This document shows positions 61,407 to 64,000 of a stretch of DNA of 64,000 nucleotides, piece after piece. Under the pieces are notes generated by a model. That model worked only from the letters and a program-made list of their open reading frames with translations. It searched no databases and was not told the DNA's origin. The first letter of the stretch is position 1. Each line of letters starts with the position of its first letter. Location of the stretch: NCBI GenBank assembly GCA_019115765.1, contig DXCZ01000002.1:20375-84374 (forward strand), in the 5' to 3' direction. The position numbers and the translations under genes are program-made. This stretch comes from Candidatus Mediterraneibacter stercoripullorum (GTDB lineage: Bacteria; Bacillota; Clostridia; Lachnospirales; Lachnospiraceae).

Positions 61407-61630
61407 AACTATTCAGCCTTTCCATCCTTTCTGCAGATTCGGGTAATGCCGCGGCCATCCAGCCTGCACACTCCCGCAATTCGGCTCTACTATTCTATCA
61501 CGTCATTTATAAGGATGAAAGTTTTCTTCGAAAAGTATTCAAAGAAAAGAAGTACCGCACAAAGAGTCTCTCCTCTCCGCCGCGGCACTCCCAGACACCG
61601 TCTGCTTTTCTAAATATAATATGCATCGAC

Positions 61631-61948
61631 TTAAGCTCTGACATTATTCTCCATTCTGTCATAATACTGGAGCAGGCGGTTTCTCTCTTCCTTCGCGCCG
61701 CTTCTTCCCGTATCAAGCTTTCTGCTGCCGACAATCAGCTCGTCTATACCAACCTGAAAGAGCTGGCTTAACGCATATAGATTATCAACATTCGGAACAT
61801 TAACGCCATTCAGCCAGCGATACACCGTCTGTACACAATTCAGATCCAGATAGCGTCTGACATCCGCTGCTGTCATCTGATGAAGATCCATAAAAAACTG
61901 AATCCTTTCTCCTGTCCTTTTCATATCAATAGCAGGAAACGCTGCCAT
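61631..61948 (-). CDS. XRE-type helix-turn-helix protein
   Basis: RIQFFMDLHQMTAADVRRYLDLNCVQTVYRWLNGVNVPNVDNLYALSQLFQVGIDELI. Confidence 0.85.
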   Translation of the reverse strand: MAAFPAIDMKRTGERIQFFMDLHQMTAADVRRYLDLNCVQTVYRWLNGVNVPNVDNLYALSQLFQVGIDELIVGSRKLDTGRSGAKEERNRLLQYYDRMENNVRA

Positions 61949-62105
61949 AATACCACCTCCTTGGAACCGAATATTTTCACCTTTTAATTACCGTTATTAT
62001 ATCTTATATTACACACTTTGTCATTGAATTTGAAATTCAATTTTAATTATATTATCTGAATATTCTGTATTTTATTTGTTTTTTATTTTTTTATCAGATT
62101 TTATA

Positions 62106-62134
62106 TTGACATTTCATATTTTAAGAGTTATTAT
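62106..62134 (+). promoter_or_regulatory. Strong sigma-70/A-type promoter
   Basis: TTGACA - 17 nt - TATTAT. Confidence 0.75.
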
Positions 62135-62140
62135 ATATAC

Positions 62141-62362
62141 AACAAAAGAAAAGGAGGACGGACCACCAAAAACATAATTTAAAACCCGGAAATATTAAAG
62201 AAAAGAGGTATAGTCCAATGGGAAGGTAAATTATTAAATTCAAAAAACACTATTTGAAAAAATAGTTTCAGATAGATATCAAGTAAATAAGGAGGTCAGG
62301 CCAATGGATGTAATAAGCTGAAAATCCACTGTACGAAATGAAATCGATACAGTGGATTTTTT
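62141..62362 (+). ncRNA. Candidate small transcript with tiny ORFs
   Basis: Bounded by promoter 62106-62134 and terminator 62321-62362; RBS-start modules AGAGGTATAGTCCAATG (ORF MGR*) and GGAGGTCAGGCCAATG (ORF MDVIS*). Confidence 0.5.
62321..62362 (+). terminator. Intrinsic terminator
   Basis: AAAATCCACTGTACGAaatgaaaTCGATACAGTGGATTTTTT. Confidence 0.85.
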
Positions 62363-62395
62363 ATGTGCTGATATTTTCTCTGTCTTAATTTCCCC

Positions 62396-63237
62396 ATGAC
62401 TCTGGGACAGTTCACTATCTTTTTCAGCATCCTGCTGATCCTGATCCAGCTGATCATCCTGCGCAGGAATTTCAAAGCCGAACATCTGCTGCAGATTCCC
62501 ATCTCCATCCTGTTCGGATATTTTATCGATCTGACAATGGTCATGCTGGGATTCGTAAATCCTGAAGCCTATATTTTTAAGATCATCTATCTGCTCATCG
62601 GATGTGTGATCCTGGGATTCGGCGTCTATATCGAGGTGCTGGCAAATGTAGCCATGCTTCCGGGAGAGTCCTTTGTCCGGGCGGTATCTTCAACATGGCA
62701 CACTGAGTTCGGCTCTACTAAAGTAGCTTTCGACGTCTCTCTGACAGTCATCGCAGGACTGCTTTCCCTGATCTTTGCCCATCGGCTGGACGGAGTTCGG
62801 GAAGGTACTATCATAGCCGCTCTCCTCGTAGGAATTATCGCCAGACTTTTCGGACGTGCTCTGGCCTTTGCCGAGCCGCTCCTCTTTCCACAATCTGCTG
62901 CAAAAAAATTAGATGAAGGAACCGGTTCTGATGCGGTTGCTTCAGACAACTCCATTGTGATCGTGATCGGACGCCAGTACGGAAGCGGCCAAACTGCCTG
63001 AAGGTCTATCTTCACGCGCCGGAGGCTTACCGCATCAGACGGATCATGGAACGGGAAAATCTTTCCGAAACCGATGCTCTGCAGAAGATCCGCCGCATGG
63101 ACCGCCGTCGTTCCGACAACTATCACTATTATACTCGGCGGATCTGGGGACATTCCGAGAACTACGACCTGACACTGGATACCAGCATCGGTGAAGAGGC
63201 AGTACAGAAGATCATCAGGGATATGCTGGCTGTTTAG
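62396..63237 (+). pseudogene. YczE/YitT-like membrane domain (DUF6198-like) fused to cytidylate-kinase-like domain; truncated and internally deleted
   Basis: Membrane part lacks N-terminal ~45 aa; reads to GRQYGSGQTA* (P-loop start), then another frame continues LKVYLHAPEAYRIRRIMERENLSETDALQKIRRMDRRRSDNYHYYTRRIWG..DMLAV*. Confidence 0.7.
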
Positions 63238-63386
63238 TGCAATAGCAGTTATGACTGCACATCCGGGAATGGAGCGGATTTAATAAGTCATATTCTAAGA
63301 ACGGGAGACGGGTGTGCTCACTCGTTTCAGTACGTCCGCCATCAAGGCGCTGTGTTGTCCAAATCGGAAATGCTATTGCCCAAACA
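63231..63386. mobile_element. MITE-like element, 156 bp
   Basis: Ends TGTTTAGTGCAATAGCA / TGCTATTGCCCAAACA (near-perfect TIRs); 31 nt shared with 22749-22785. Confidence 0.6.
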
Positions 63387-63392
63387 TAAGTT

Positions 63393-63439
63393 GGCGCGGC
63401 TTGAAGGACTTACCATTTGTAAGACCATCAGGCCGCGCC
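63393..63439. repeat. Strong hairpin adjacent to the MITE-like element
   Basis: GGCGCGGC-TTGAaggaCTTACcatttGTAAGaccaTCA-GGCCGCGCC. Confidence 0.6.
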
Positions 63440-63517
63440 TTTGTTTTCCGGACTGTTTGTCCACTGACTTCCGTCTTGAACAGCCCAGAAAACAGAGCTG
63501 ATCTAGAAAACCTTTCT

Positions 63518-63875
63518 GGGGGATGGAGATGGCGTTGAGCTTTGCCGGATTGATCTTGCCTTCTTCATTCAGGATTGCTTCATCAATGCTTACATTAACG
63601 ATCTCTGCAACAATCCTGAGGGTGGCATTGTACTGGTTGATCTCCTCCACTCTGCACTCCAGAGTGATCGGCAGTTCCTGGATTACCGGAGCGTCCACGA
63701 ATTCACTTTTCACAGTATGGAATCCGGACTTTTCTATTTTATCCGGGACATCATGGCCGGATACGATCCCTACATAATCTGCCGCTACAAGATTTTTCTC
63801 ATCGGCAATACCGACAGTAAAGGCATTTCTCAGCTTGATATTATCAGACGTCTTATGTCTTACACCGATATTTAT
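63518..63875 (-). pseudogene. Flavin reductase family fragment truncated at both ends
   Basis: Minus frame reads HKTSDNIKLRNAFTVGIADEKNLVAADYVGIVSGHDVPDKIEKSGFHTVKSEFVDAPVIQELPITLECRVEEINQYNATLRIVAEIVNVSIDEAILNEEGKINPAKLNAIS; no start codon and no normal C-terminus. Confidence 0.65.
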
Positions 63876-64000
63876 AAAAAGTTAAGAAATCTTTAGAGAA
63901 AGCCGTAAGATATGTATGGTAATATGTGTTCATGAGATAATTTCGATTAGTGGAAAGGAGGGAAAAGGCAGATTGAAATTGTTTCGTAGCTAGAGTTAAA

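Overview
64-kb chromosomal window from a Firmicute, probably a Lachnospiraceae-type gut Clostridia (inferred from gene content and protein style). No complete IS element, prophage, rRNA or CRISPR array was seen. Main content: SbcC/SbcD-like pair, asnS, MATE transporters, Ser/Thr kinase-like gene, tRNA-Cys, small ABC exporters, two-component/ABC/PepSY peptide-resistance-like module, AraC/GH113-like/ABC locus, APC permease, M18 aminopeptidase, murA, aroK, sugar-acid catabolic cluster, Fic-wHTH gene, siderophore ABC operon, T-box/metS, five-gene polyamine operon, CapA, large sensor kinase/regulator, VanZ and XRE genes. The most unusual signals are: (1) a ~220-nt transcription unit divergent from a small XRE regulator, with a near-consensus promoter, two RBS-start modules encoding only 3- and 5-codon ORFs, and a strong terminator; (2) a MITE-like family with ~16-bp terminal inverted repeats at 22749-22812 and 63231-63386; (3) other palindromic elements, including REP-like hairpins between the metS T-box and its RBS; (4) an unusually high density of genes with internal or terminal deletions (MATE, DapA, siderophore binding protein, membrane protein/cytidylate-kinase fusion, DUF3990, zinc-ribbon protein, LytTR regulator stub, flavin reductase and others), some apparently joined at short direct repeats; (5) paired GTTAG-N6-CTAAC palindromes at the siderophore promoter and a long palindrome at the Fic promoter. 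All family calls are from reading the translations; no database search was run.
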